Numbered from the stretch's first letter, positions 22,256 through 34,165 are shown. The stretch: DNA of 64,000 bases from Agrypnia vestita (GCA_016648135.1 JADDOH010001521.1:389544-453543); one strand, 5' to 3'. Notes: generated by a model from the sequence alone, not told the origin. Program-made: numbers and translations.

Positions 22256-24135
22256 TCTTCTTACAACTAGACCGTGCCACGCTGAGCCGACGTACTTAAT
22301 AAAATACCTCTTTTAATACTTTTCGCCTTACATTTTTATTCATCCCTTCCCCTCGCCCCCCGCAAGGTGGGGGATGGAGATGTAGGGCGTACATACAATA
22401 TCCCTTAGGTCTAATAAATATAAATCTCCTCTGTCATAGCCTCGCTTCCTTATCTCGGCTGCAACCCTTGCCGCCGCGGCCTTTCCACGGTTCAAGGAAC
22501 TCCCCCGCAGATATATATTATATTTTATATTTTCCCTAACAAGGTAGCCCGCCGCGAAGTGCGCGTGAAGTAAATCTCCATTTTAAATGTGATACATACT
22601 TCTTTTTGTCTATGATGTGTGTAAAAAGTATCGCAGTACTAGAGTGTGAAACTAGCCAAAGGACGACTCGAAAGAAAGACACGAGACCGAATGGTTCAGC
22701 CCGAATATATTATTTTGTATATTTATTAAAATAAAGTTTTGCCGTGGAAACTGCAGTTACTAACTACGTCTTTAATTCCCCACTGCAAAGGCTTCCTAGA
22801 CTAGCAAACAGATAAGAGCAACTTGACGTCTTTGCCAATAACGTTATAATATTCAAACATATTTTAAAAGATGTATCGAAAGATTACTAGTATTTGTCAA
22901 ATTGTATTTAAATAATTGATTTGTATTTGTTTTGATTGTTGGTTGAGTGAGATAACTAGCTATTATGTACAAATTTTATTATATTATGAATTTTTAAGCT
23001 TGTGCTATTGCTTTTCACTCTATATTATTACTTTTTTTGTTTTTGATTTTCTATTATATTATGTTTTCCTTATTTTTATTTTTTATTTATTTATTTATAC
23101 AGTAGATACATTTTTTTTAAATATTAAATTGATTCTATATTATAACATTTTTACAGACTTCTGCTTGTTGAATACTTACTTTTTACATTATATCATATTT
23201 ATCTTAATATATTTGTATGTGTATTTTAAGTATTTTCTTTCCACTTTACGTCATTATTATTTTTATATGTTATTATTTTTTCTTTAAAATATCTATTCTA
23301 CAAATGTACACTTTAGGTGTTAATAAAAAAAATAAAGAATAATAATAATAATCTGCAAGTAAAGCTTCATGCGAGTATAGGATGATTAACGAAGCATGAA
23401 ACTTTCAGTATGTTTTATCGTCTTTGCTTAGCCCTAGTAAAATTTATAGCATCTTTTTGACGATCTACGGAGAGGCGTCCATAGCAACATGCGTTAATCG
23501 ACCCGTTCGGATTAGGTGGCCCGGGTTTCAATCCCTATCTCCAGCCGCTTTTTAGCCGTGAATTCGAACGAAACTTCGGCGTTGCATGTTGCACGAAGTT
23601 ACGGGGACACACAAAGAACGGACTGACAGACAATGAAATTATTTTGTTTGATATTTAGTTTGAATACTTCACCTGTCGATGTCAGGTCACTCTCGAGACT
23701 CGAGTTACATAATTAAACTAAAGTAGTGTAATAATTTATTCCATACAAGTTCATTGAATCTCTACAAAGTTAATGCCGATTCTTTGAATAATATTCACAT
23801 TTTTAGTTCATTCTCCACTCTATCGTACGAAGATTTTCCAGACATGCTCCTTAGTAACTGCATATTTACCGCATTCAGTCACTTTTATCTATATAATTCA
23901 TATTTCATTTTCAATGCATTTTTCATACACCCGATGGTCTTAGTAAAAAAATGCAATAACTGCTCTACAAATTCCAAATGCTAGTCTTGCATTCCCTCTG
24001 CGCTGTCTTTTTAAAATGCCGTTGCTTTGTCGACTTCACCAGCTTTTACATTTTTCACTATTACATTTTATTTACATAAACAAAAATATTTTAATAACTA
24101 ACTACTTAAAACCCAAGAAAAAAGCTTGATACGTT
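22256..24135. other. Intergenic; possible LTR-like block 22.3-22.8 kb
   Basis: The block 22330-22790 is more GC-rich and ends with an aataaa signal (near 22730-22735) and ccgtggaaactgcagttac, which could be part of an LTR, but neither boundary nor target duplication can be shown. 22900-23340 is AT-rich with only low-complexity frames. 23490-23560 looks like a degraded tRNA-like head (ttaggtggcccgggtttcaatcc). Confidence 0.35.
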
Positions 24136-24139
24136 AGTA

Positions 24140-24215
24140 ATCCCAATTATAATAATTTCGTTGTCTGTCTGTCCGTCGGTCCGTCCGTCTGTCTGTCCAT
24201 CTGTCCGTCCGTCAA
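24140..24215 (+). repeat. CTGTCCGTCC repeat, copy 3
   Basis: aatcccaattataataattt is followed by about 60 bp of ctgtc/cgtc units, ending at ccgtccgtcaaac. The cttcgtgtaacg block of the other copies is missing. Confidence 0.55.
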
Positions 24216-24229
24216 ACAAATTAAAAACG

Positions 24230-24302
24230 GCCGCAGACGGGGCTTGAACCCCGAGCGATCAAACTCGAGCACCGAACGGAAGACGCCACCACCTTGTGTG
24301 TG
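24230..24302 (-). repeat. tRNA-like sequence
   Basis: On the minus strand the run ggtggtggcgtcttccg, gtgctcgag, cggggttcaagccccgtc has a B-box-like ggttcaagcc in a closed 5-bp T arm. An A box is weak and the acceptor stem does not close, so it is a SINE head or pseudo-tRNA rather than a gene. Confidence 0.4.
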
Positions 24303-24329
24303 GGATGTTTGATATATAGACTACATATA

Positions 24330-25613
24330 TTAGGTCCTTACATATGAAATTGGCGTTTAGTATAGGAGGAACATAAAGCCGATTTTTTTTTATTATAATA
24401 TATTTATTTAATCAAAGTATGTACCATTGCTATCTATGCACTTTTGCCATCTCATAGGTAGTTCATCGATCCTTTACTAAAAAAAACATTCGGACGGGAA
24501 TCAATAAAATCTTTGAAGGCGGTTTGGACTGCCCCATCGGAGTTGAATTTTTTCCTTTGCAAGAAGTTATCCAAATTTCGAAAAAAATGGTAATCTGTTG
24601 GAACAAGGTCCGGAGAGTATGGTGGATGTCTTAGACATTCCAATTGAAGCTCCTCTAATTTGGTAGCCGTCTGTTGTGCAGTGTGTGGTCTAGCGTTATC
24701 ATGAAGCAGCAGTGGCCTAGAGCGATTAACCAGCCTCGGTTGTTTAGCAGCTAGCTTTTCCATCATGGTTTGCAGTGCTGACAATAGACATCTGCCGTAA
24801 TCGTCTGGCCAGATTTAAGAAAGCTGTAGTGAACGACACCAACACTAGTCCACCACACGCTCACAAGTAACTTTTTTGGAGTCAATTTTCGCTTGGGGCA
24901 TGGTTTGGCTGGTTCGGCAGGGTTCAGCCATTGCGATGAGCGCTTCCGATTATCGTACAGGATCCACTTTTCATCACAAGTAATGATTCGATTTAAAATC
25001 CCTTCATTATTGTGCCGGTTGAGTAATGCAACGCAGCAATCAACGCGCGTTTGTTGATTTGCTTCACTCAATTCGTGAGGTACCCACCTTTCAAGCTTTT
25101 TCACCTTACCAATTTGCTTCAAGTGGATTAAAATAGTTTTATCACTAACACCGCAGCCTGCACCTAACTCGGATGTGGTTTGCGATGGATCCGCTTCCAC
25201 AATAGCCTTCAATTCTTCATTATCAACTTTGGTCTCCGGCCGTCCACGGGGCTTGTTCTGCAGGTCGAAATTTCCAGAACGAAAACGTTGGAACCAAAAA
25301 CGCACTGTGTTTTCTTTTGCGGCACCGTCGCCATACACATCATTAATCCTTCGAGCCGTTTCTGCAGCACTGGTGCCACGGTGGAACTCGTACTCGTAAA
25401 TAACGCGATATTTCAAGTTTTTCATTTTGTAAACTGAGTGACGCAAAGAAAAAAACAATTGAGGAAAAAACAAATAAATTATAATTTTTAAAACACAAAT
25501 ACATGAGTAAATAGCTGTATAAATTTGGATTTGGAATTCCTAACCAAAGAGAAGATATTTGAGATCAAATTTGCCAGTACGGCAAAACGCCAATTTCATA
25601 TGTAAGGACCTAA
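24330..25613 (-). mobile_element. Mariner element A (cecropia-type), full length
   Basis: A 1284-bp element with inverted ends TTAGGTCCTTACATATGAAA and the complement, flanked by TA at 24328-24329 and 25614-25615, the mariner target duplication. It holds one transposase frame on the minus strand. Length and structure are those of a complete mariner. A closely similar second copy (B) starts at 62724 in the same orientation. Confidence 0.92.
24408..25425 (-). pseudogene. Mariner transposase with two frameshifts
   Basis: Cut-and-paste transposase of the cecropia subfamily, the group that also gave human Hsmar1/SETMAR. The start Met is at 25425 (MKNLKYRVIYEYEF). The N-terminal helix-turn-helix DNA-binding part is followed by the WVPHEL linker and a D,D34D core: first Asp in ITCDEKW, second in LLHDNARPH, third in PTDYHFF, with 34 residues between the last two. 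Compared with copy B, one base is lost near 24776 and one near 24470. The coding span is 1018 bp instead of the 1020 bp expected for a 339-residue protein, so it cannot make active enzyme. Confidence 0.92.
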
Positions 25614-25682
25614 TATTATAAAACTTGGCAAAGACGCGAATAGTTGATAAATAAACGATATATTCGCAACCTGCGGCGTCTT
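25614..25682. other. Spacer
   Basis: Nothing recognised; directly follows the mariner target duplication. Confidence 0.3.
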
Positions 25683-25755
25683 CTGCTGTGGTGTAGTGGT
25701 AAGAGTATCTGACTCCCACAGTGGAGCTCGGGTTCGATTCCCGATACCGGAATTT
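25683..25755 (+). repeat. tRNA-like SINE head
   Basis: An A-box-like tggtgtagtggtaagag, a ctgactcccacag anticodon-arm-like hairpin with a Gly-type CCC in the loop, and tcgggttcgattcccga, a perfect T arm with B box. The seven bases before the A box pair at six of seven positions (two G-T) with taccgga after the T arm. The anticodon stem closes only three pairs, so I call a tRNA-derived SINE head; a real tRNA-Gly is less likely. A relative lies at 35555-35632. Confidence 0.45.
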
Positions 25756-26510
25756 TTTTCTCATTTTTTTTGTTTATTGTTGTCTATTTTTTTTAAATTA
25801 AAAAAAATCGATTTTTTTAAAAAAACCTTTTTTAGACTCTTTGTTATTCTACTTATATGTCCTCATTCGCTCCTTAAGCTTCTCTCCGGTGAGAAATAAA
25901 CGCAAAAATACAGTTTCTATATCATTTCACAAGTCCACAACTCTTCCCTAAAGAGTAGCGGCCCCTTGGGACGTGACATTGACTTCTCACCCCGAGGGTT
26001 CCGAATTCGAATCCCGGCGAGTAACAATACATCAATGTGATTTTCTTAAGTCTGATGTTTTGATGTATAAATTGGACCTCGTGGTATATTAAACAAATAA
26101 AAATCACATTAAAGTTATATCCCGCTAGAGTCAGCGGATGGTAGTTAGGTCTGAATAGATCGTCTTCCAGGAACAAAATAATCGTTAAGACATCTTACAC
26201 GTCTAAATAATTGAAGGTCAACTGCAAATAAAGAGACCTCGATATATTCACAGGTAACCACCCGCTCCCTGTGTCATTGGTAATTGAGATGAATGCTAAA
26301 GGACCCACGTGCTCTCCCCAGGGACCCAGTTAATGTTTGGGATAGGACGAGCACATCTTTTATGGAGCGTCATCAGGTATACGAGATTTAAGCCAGGAGA
26401 GTGATTTCATTTTATTATTTATTTTCCAATTTGTGTATGAACACCCGTATAAGATGATGTCTGTGTGCAGAAAATCTTACTTATAACTTCTTCTTCAAAC
26501 ACAGCAAAAT
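25756..26510. other. Intergenic with a tRNA-like remnant
   Basis: Around 25955-26025 the string gggttccgaattcgaatccc has a B-box-like core and may be another SINE head; the following caatgtgattttcttaagtc is unclassified. No gene. Confidence 0.35.
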
Positions 26511-26640
26511 TATTTTGTGGTGACATATAATTATAATTTATTGAAATAGACTGTGATTATTACACCGCTTTTCTATTAAAAAAAATCAACATGATTCACA
26601 ACCCATGGCCCCTTCGTCAGGATACAAATGTATACTAATA
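26511..26640 (-). repeat. Hammerhead-related repeat remnant
   Basis: Minus-strand CTGACGA at 26614-26620 is followed by GGGGCCATGGGTT, but the GAAAC position reads GTGAATC, so the core has decayed. The left side, aaaattattttgtggtgaca, resembles 6661-6684, the flank of the inverted repeat at 6.7 kb; the two are probably the same class. Confidence 0.45.
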
Positions 26641-26840
26641 AAATTAAATTTAAAAATCAAAATATAGATAATCAAAACAACAATTATAATAAATACACAA
26701 AGTTTATTTCTATAAATTATAATCTTACTTATAAATTATTATTTTATAATTGAGGATAAGGGTGTAAAAACAGTGCCTTTGCAAAAAACCTTTCCTGAAA
26801 AAATGGAAAGAGAACTGACAGAAGACGAACGAAAGTAGTG
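26641..26840. other. Spacer
   Basis: AT-rich, nothing recognised. Confidence 0.3.
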
Positions 26841-26841
26841 G

Positions 26842-27005
26842 ATATCGTCGCTGTATATATAATAAATCCTATGTTCCGTTTAGTACATCTGAGATACACG
26901 AATCAATTTGTCATTTTCTCGTATAAATAATAGACATATACTAAAAAAACAGTGTCGTTCATCTGGAAGGTCTGCCTGGTAATTATTTAAAATATCTATA
27001 CCTAT
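26842..27005. repeat. Partial copy of the atatcgtcgct MITE
   Basis: Shares atatcgtcgct, tttagtacatctgagatac, and gttcatctggaaggtctgc with 44866-45123, but lacks the right inverted end. Confidence 0.55.
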
Positions 27006-27390
27006 AAAACTCAATGTCTGTCTGTCCACTCAAATTTTGCATACTTATGCTTTGGGACCCGGCGGATAACATAGGCAATTATTTTCCCCTGTTCTCTTAC
27101 CTCTCCTCCTCCCCCTGACCTATTTTCGATCCGAACCTGAGTGCGATGCGAGTATTTTTCATGAAATCGTTTTTTTTATATATTTTTTTAATATTAACAG
27201 GATAATAGGTACTTGATACTCTAATAATAAAACATGATCATTAATGGTAATAAATTTAAGTATAAAAATTATCACGCTAAAGTAACATTTATTTTTACAT
27301 TTAAGTATATTTATGTGTATTAAATTTAGTGTTTGAATGTAGTGCGATCATGTTATAAGAATATGTAAATAAATAATTGATTTAATGGAT
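27006..27390. other. Spacer
   Basis: Contains a ctgtctgtccactc fragment at 27014-27027; otherwise nothing recognised. Confidence 0.3.
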
Positions 27391-27790
27391 CTATAGGTTC
27401 AGGTCATCATTTAGAAAATGGATTTTGTGTATGAGTAAGTTTTTGAACGATGATAAGGTATCTGCAAGAATATCAGCATCAATGTTAGGGTCAGCACAAT
27501 ACATATTATATGTGCGACACAACCTTGTGATGGGAGAAAAGTAACCAACATAATTAGTGTGCTGGCTCATTCTAAAGAACTCCGGGTTTCTTATACGGGG
27601 TTTAACATGCAAATTTATGTCAGATAGAGAAAGAGAATGAATAGCTCCACTGAGAATCTTGTGTAGCACAACGAAATCGGATATTATCGATTCTCGTAAC
27701 ATGTGTGGTGTAGTATGGTGACCAAATAACTGACGAATATTCTAATATACTCCGTATTAGTGATGTATAGAGAATTTTTAAAGTCGTGAG
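27391..27790 (-). pseudogene. LINE C-terminal remnant (Jockey/R1-like type)
   Basis: On the minus strand the upstream frame reads YTSLIRSILEYSSVIWSPYY (27700-27770), the usual LxxSLVRSILEYxSxxWSP block after the reverse transcriptase. After a frameshift and small deletion, 27391-27702 reads SDFVVLHKILSGAIHS ... NPEFFRMSQHTNY ... SPITRLCRTYN, the family's C-terminal end. The catalytic part is absent. The ATG of the long frame is not a genuine start. Placement in a LINE C terminus is strong; the clade is uncertain. Confidence 0.75.
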
Positions 27791-30450
27791 TAATTCTGGT
27801 GATAATTGATATTTAATGAGGTATAAAAATTAATTAAATCAATGTTTTGGTAATAATACGCACAGATAGATCAAACCATAAAAATAAAGAAAAAAAATAT
27901 TTTTTCATTACTCGTCTTACAATGTGAGGGTGGGCGTACGAACAAAGCGTTACAAGATGTAATAAACACAATATTTGCCAACTAACATGCTAATAGATAA
28001 CGGTTTATCCGGGGGTTATCCGGGCCGGATCGCTCGAATCGTGATCAGAATATTAGCTTGAATTTGAGATTATATTAATTAATTGTTCCACAGTAGGCGT
28101 GCAGATTATGAACCGGAGGCTTATACGTATCCCCTATCTTAATTATTATTAGTACCCGACAGACTTACACAATTAAATAATGAATACGCCGCACTCGCGA
28201 AATGTAATAATTAATAATAATATTATTTTTCATATTTTATTTTACAAATTTAAAATATTTTTATATTGATCATATAAATGGATGGAATCTAACTACGTTA
28301 TCTCTACTTGAGTTAAAATGAAATATAATATTAAAAATAAAAAAAATCATTTGGCTTTGTAATATAAATAATGCACACAAAATATGTTTTTTTTATTAAT
28401 ATTACTATAGTTTCATTAAAGGCGGACCCGCCAATATCGGTCGTGCTCACTCGCCGCCTGATTGGCATTTTTAAATGCTAAAAGGTCACTGCACAAGGCA
28501 AGCCCGAGAAAAAAATATAGTGAAACCACATAGCGGACCACACAAATTCGCCCTCATTGTCACCGGCAACAAATTTTCTTTATGATTATTATCAGATATT
28601 ACAGTATATAGCATAGTGTAATAGTAAGTTTTGTAAATAACAGATGTATAGCAAAAAATTAATCGAAATAAATGTACATAGTTAGGAAAGGAGATGCCAG
28701 GGAGTTGAGACAGACATGAAAGAGAGCTCTTCCCTTCTAGGTTAAAAGGACATAAACAAAAATAATAATAACACCACGGCCATGGCCGGCAGAGAACAAA
28801 CTAAAAGTCCACTAGCATACTCAAGGCAGTACTAGTTAAGTACCAGAAAGCCGCCACCATCAAGCTACTATAGTTTCAAGAGGAGCTGTCCCACTCACCA
28901 TCAGGTGTTCGAGTTGCCAATATCTAGGCGCTACGTAAAATTGGCTCATTTAACGTCGATCCCCTCACCCTTCTTCCTCTCGCCTACACAAAGTCAAATC
29001 CCAGCTGTCATCGAGTGTGCATCGTTTCGTTGTTGCATAAAAGTTATCATCGAACATCGAATATTTATGTCGCATATACCGAACCTTTCGCAAGCAATCC
29101 TTTTTTCACTTGTGCAAGCACTTTTAAGTCATTATCGCTGTGAAAGGGAGAAAGAAATCTTCGTATGGTAAGTTTGGGCTCCCATCTTTTCCTCTTCCTC
29201 ATTTTCGAGATGCAGCCCATTTTTTCGTTCGTCTTCCGCAACCCCTTTATTTCTGTCAACATTCATTCAATCCTCGTGCCGGCGAATCGCGTCGTGCACA
29301 ATCAGGTATCCGCGCGGTGGGCGGGGTTTTTTTGTTCATTAACGGAAAAAGCTCTAGAATTGGAGAAGTGGATTGAAACGTGATATTATTCGTAAGTGTG
29401 TTTTCAGAATTTAGATTTTTAGGATTTCATCGGTTTCTTAATTGTTAATTATCCACCCTTTACAAGGAACCGAGAAGAGAAGTAGTAAAGAACATCATAA
29501 GGGATGGATAATGATCATCCAACAGCTAATTTTAATACTACCATTCCGGTAGGGGACACTATATAACCCAAGAAATCTTATTTTTAAATCTACGTAATAA
29601 TTCTAAATAATATTGAGCTAGTATTCTTTGTAACCCTCATAAATATCCCAGAGAATACAACACCCAAAAAAAAAAAAATGATAATGTCTGGTAAGATCGT
29701 CAAAAATACAAAGAAAATTATTATATAGACCATCGGGAATATTATGTACGATGCAGTTACGTCATTCTGCTTGCATAACTTCCATCGGCCTGACGCTTGT
29801 GAGTGATGATACGTCAAAATACTAAGGTTTCTTATAAAATTACGACAAAATTAGTAGAATCTTGTTTGCATTGTGTCAGAAATGTAATTTCAAATATAAT
29901 AGAACATTTTCAAACCATAATACTTCATTAAAACACAAATTTGACTGGGTCACCCTGTACCCCGCTCCGAATTTCGGTACCCTAAAGTTTAGTGTCTTTA
30001 TTGGCCTCCATTTTCATTTCGTGGATACATTTTTATCAACGGCGTTTTTTCTTAAATTAACACTTCGATTTTCAATCGTAATATTTTATTAAATAAATCG
30101 TAAATATTTTATTAAATAAATTTATAAATATCATCAAGCTGTGGGAGGCAAACAGAACACTTGAAATTGACTAAAGTTTTATTAATTAACTAATATCACT
30201 GGTCACGAATTAAATCGGAGCACCGTTCTTTTATTCGCATCAATTCTGTAATACGCAATACTTGTTACTATAGAATATTTCACGTAGATACGTAAGTAAA
30301 TACTTTTCTATTTCACTTTACTCTTGTACATCGCTTGTTTATGGTCATCGCGTGGGTTTGCAATTCGTTAATTTATCTATATCTATATAAATCTATAAAA
30401 ATCGTATTCCATCATAACAACATACTATACTATGCAGAGTGTTTGTCATC
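27791..30450. other. Intergenic; GC-richer islands
   Basis: No exon could be supported. Blocks near 28420-28570, 28840-29000 and 29160-29380 are clearly more GC-rich than the surroundings and carry overlapping frames on both strands without domains. They may be conserved non-coding DNA or untranslated exons of a gene outside the window. 29590-30100 has short repeats with gggtcaccctgtaccc near 29948, perhaps a MITE end. Confidence 0.35.
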
Positions 30451-30720
30451 TATACTTACTAATATATAAAGAGGTAAAGTTTGTATGTTTGGATGTAGGA
30501 GGTTATCTCAGAAACTGCTCATTCGGTTTCAATAATTCTTTCACCAATATTTATAATAAACTTTCAGGGTGGATATACATCATATATTATACCGTTAAGA
30601 TAAAAGGGCTTTCCGTGGTGACCTATTTTACAACAAAAGTCGACGAAAAAATGGTCGAGCGATGCGTTAGCTAAAGAAAAAAATGATCGAGTGATGCGTT
30701 AGCTAAAGCCAACAAAGACC
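30451..30720 (+). mobile_element. Helitron-like element, second family, 5' part
   Basis: tctatacttactaatatataaag starts it, followed by gtttggatgtaggaggttat and ctttcaccaatattta, as in 15705-16090. It continues in the matching 3' block at 31520-31735, so the element is probably interrupted by the LINE piece between. Confidence 0.6.
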
Positions 30721-30984
30721 TTTTCTGGCAAGCAAAAAACAGACTAAAAAACTTAAAATACGTCTGATTCATACGGGGTAATGAATGTTCTAATAAAAAT
30801 AAACGACACAGATAAAAATGTAGATAAATATAGATAAAGATTTATGTAAAGAGCAATAAATTTAAATAAATTACTAACTTAGTCCAACCACTTGCTATGC
30901 AACATAAAGAACATACAATGGCATCAATTATGAGTAACAATAAACATTTTGTTCGAATTTATAAAAAAAAACATACTTTGTAAT

Positions 30985-31510
30985 GATGTAAGTGAGTGGG
31001 AGAAATACTCTAATACTGGTGGATTCAATATTTTCCATGTAAATATAAGATCAATACAAAAAAGCTTTGATCAATTCTAAGAAATGATAAGATAAGAAAT
31101 ACAAAATTTCTGATAAGAAATGAAAGGAAGAGGGGGAATAATTCGATTCATAAGAAAAGATATACCGACAAATACACAAACAAAAGATTTTGATTCTTGT
31201 GAAATTCTAAGAGCAGACTTATTCGTAAGAAATAAACTGACAAATCTATTATGTATTTACAGACCACCAAATAAGAATAAATAACATTTTAATAATGACA
31301 TAAATAAACTTTTTCCGATTATTGAATGAACAAAAGTGAACTGAAAAACTGAACAATAGTGAACTGTGTGCATGCCAACTATTTTTTATACTTTTATAAA
31401 TTTTTATATAAGCCAACACTGTTATTAATTACATTCATTAGTAAAAGAAGAAACCCGCTGATAACCAATTCATAGTTAGCAGTGTCATTGTTATGTATAA
31501 AATATGTAAT
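30985..31510 (+). pseudogene. LINE endonuclease fragment
   Basis: The plus-strand frame near 30991-31078 reads GGFNIFHVNIRSIQKSFDQF, then a stop. After a frame change RGGIIRFIRKDIPTN and FVRNKLTNLLCIYRPPN follow up to about 31285. NIRS near the start and IYRPPN in the middle are hallmarks of the AP-endonuclease domain of non-LTR retrotransposons. The reverse transcriptase is missing; the sequence passes to a 3' tail with aataaataaaataat at about 31500. It sits between the two halves of a Helitron-like element. Confidence 0.75.
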
Positions 31511-31519
31511 AAATAAAAT

Positions 31520-31735
31520 AATTTAAAAAAAAGAAAATGCATTTTTTACGAACGCTTCCTTTAATAAAGATATTTAAATACTTTCTTTAGAGAAGTTGTA
31601 GATTTCAAAAAGTCCGTGATGAAATATATCTATATGTTAAGGTTGATACACAAATTGATAAAATATGACTAGTAGTTATCAGTAGAATAGTTACTAAAAA
31701 TCTACACGTGTGAAGCCGCGGGCACAGAAAGTCTC
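31520..31735 (+). mobile_element. Helitron-like element, second family, 3' part
   Basis: Matches 15910-16085: gatatttaaatactttct, agagaagtt, gataaaatatgac, and the end aaaaatctacacgtgtgaag followed by ccgcgggcacag. Confidence 0.6.
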
Positions 31736-33116
31736 TTATATAGATAACGTAGTTTCGCGATGTTTCCAAAATCTAGTAGATTATCCCATTGTTGTAATTT
31801 GCAATTAAATTGCTGCAAAATGCCTCGATTTCGCTTCTACCACCTCGCGACAATATTTTCACCCTACATTTTTGTGCGATCCATTAGCAGCGACAGGGAG
31901 GCACAACTAACCACCACATTATTATCATCCGGCCCGGAAAGCCTTTTGACCTGTGTAACTAAATAAACGCAAGTCTCAAAGGAAACGTACCCCTAACCCA
32001 CTTAACCGGCGACACGGTTGATACAAAAATTACCCCTAAAACATAATTACATTATCGGATCTCGGCCTGTTTTGGCGTGGCGAAAAAAAAAACACCGGCA
32101 TGAAAGCCTAAGCAGCAGTGTCAACCTTATTACCGGGCGCTTTGGGGAAGCGAGTCCCGTTAATTGAGTGGCGGGGTGAATTGAATTTACCCCCGACTTG
32201 CCACTCAACCTTTCGCTCCTCCGTCCGCGCCTCCAGATAACCTAATTTCCACCTGTCGAGATTTTTTCATCCCCGGATGCCGATCGGGTGAGAAATTTAT
32301 AAATAAGACTGTATTACTGCTGTTTAAAACCCCTCCCGGGACTCGCGCGAAAGGCGTGCCTGCAAATTTTTTATTTTATTTTCGCTGAATCAAATTTATT
32401 ATATCAAATAAAGACAAATATAGATAAACAGAAAAGAGGAGTTAGAAGTTAAAATATTTTCCCAGTAAATTTTCTTTTTGTTTTTTTTTTTTGTATTTTA
32501 TTTCCTTTCTAATACCTGTGTAATTCCCTTATTATTGATGTGTAACATCTTTCCTCTCGCTTTTCTGCAATCTGTGGCAGTGATTTCGTGAAAATAGACG
32601 GAAATGCCTAACAGGAAATAAGACGCCAGAGAAGCGCGCGCAATTTCATGTAAACAATGAGCGCGCGGAGCGCGATCGATGGAAAAAAATTATCGTTTAT
32701 AAACAAATCAATGTCCAGTAAGTGCCATAATAGCGAAGACGTGCACGTCCAACAGTCAATGCTTCTGATTTTGTATATATGCTACGCGACTGGTGTCAAG
32801 CGTGTGGATGTTGTAATTTTGATATATTTTGGCTAATATTTTCGAAACTATACAATAAATACTTAATTTTTTTACATTCAAATCTTAATCTAAACAATTA
32901 CTACCCTTAATGATTTACATTCTCAAATTTTATGTAATTTATGTGATTATTTTTAAATATTTATTCAAAGTTTTCATACAACATATATGGCGGAACACTA
33001 CCTTTATTTATATCTTTCTTCTCCATTGACATTACTTTTCTTGATTTTTATTTGTACTTATTGGACAAATACTTCGATATATAAATTTTTCATTTTTATT
33101 TATATTCAATGTTAAA
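31736..33116. other. Intergenic; GC-richer island 32.0-32.36 kb
   Basis: Block 31900-32360 has several CpG-rich, low-repeat stretches (for example ccgacttgccactcaacc) and no domain-bearing frame. It could be a conserved non-coding element. The rest is AT-rich. Confidence 0.35.
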
Positions 33117-33487
33117 AAATAATCAAGATATATTATAGACGTCTCATAGAGATGAAGATATTTTTATATAGGATCGTAGGCAAGGAAATCTTTTTGAGTG
33201 TTCATAGGGCTTACGACCTATCGTACGGCTGGCTCAAGTGATCACTTTACACAATGTTATAATTACCAATTCCACCCACTTTTTTTAAATAGAGAAGTGA
33301 ACACGGAATATGTATCACATCAATATTCTTACTATTTACAAACTAAACTAAACTCTAAGTGCAGATTACATGGTCACTGAAGCCAGCCGTAGAATAGGTC
33401 GTAAGCCCTATGAACACCTAAAAATAGATTCATACCTACTTTGAAAAAATTACTTGCTCTATGAGACATCTATAATATGTCTTGATT
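33117..33487. mobile_element. Palindromic MITE (tatcgta family), complete
   Basis: Left aatcaagatatattatagacg and right ctataatatgtcttgattt (plus internal gggcttacgacctatcgtac and its complement) form a long inverted repeat. The centre is occupied by a truncated SINE copy at 33290-33366. Partial relatives: 7741-7962, 21460-21610 and 49005-49480. Confidence 0.65.
33290..33366 (-). repeat. SINE copy 3, truncated
   Basis: ttaaatagagaagtgaacac, caatattcttactatttaca, then the head is missing. It is inserted within the palindromic MITE 33117-33487, so the MITE is older. Confidence 0.6.
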
Positions 33488-34165
33488 TATGATTTAAATA
33501 AATAACATTTTAATTAAATTAAATTATTTTTTTTTTTAATAAGTAAATAAAAATTTCCCCTAAACATAAAATCCAGCATTGTATTCTTCGACTCGAACGT
33601 CCTCAAAGTATTATTTTGTTACCTGAGTGAAAAAATATTGTTTTCAATAAGTTCAGCTTAATTTGGACAGAATTATACTTTACAAGTCGTGTCAACAGTG
33701 CTCCTGGACCGGGTAAACCCACAGCCTCTCTTGAGTTGATGACGTCACAGGGAGCGAGGAGTAATTAACTTAATCTCCAGGGGTTGAAGGAAATGGAATG
33801 TCCTTTAGATATTTGGCTAGCTACAGTACGGTAGATCCGACCCCACCCTCCCATCGGGGGAATCGGCCAATGCACTTAGAGACACCTGTAGTTAAGTTAC
33901 GCCACTGAAAGAGGATTTTCATCTGATGTACAGGTTGGTTCAGATAAGCGTTATAGAAAAAAAAAGTATTATTTATTTCTTAAGTTAGTTAATATTACAG
34001 TTTGTATATTAACTAGTATTTAATTCTTAAATCTATTACTAATATACTATCCATAATAACCTACATATTTACATTTACATCTTATCTAATCTATGGTACA
34101 ATCTATATTTAAAATTAAATCTTATGCTCTACAATTCCATATTCTTTTTACAGTAATATTTGTTT
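33488..34165. other. Intergenic
   Basis: 33650-33930 is moderately complex but without a domain; 33950-34165 may be the 3' UTR of the adjoining minus-strand LINE. Confidence 0.35.

Noticed and set aside
22330..22790. Full LTR
   Set aside because: Has an AATAAA and GC-richer sequence, but no defined TG/CA edges or target duplication.
22916..23287. Hydrophobic 123-codon frame, possible membrane protein
   Set aside because: It is Phe/Tyr/Ile/Leu-rich because the DNA is AT-rich; the neighbouring 21717-22088 frame, across a TA microsatellite, shows the same artefact.
25175..25437. Plus-strand frames opposite mariner A (and 63570-63832 opposite B)
   Set aside because: Antisense shadows of the transposase.
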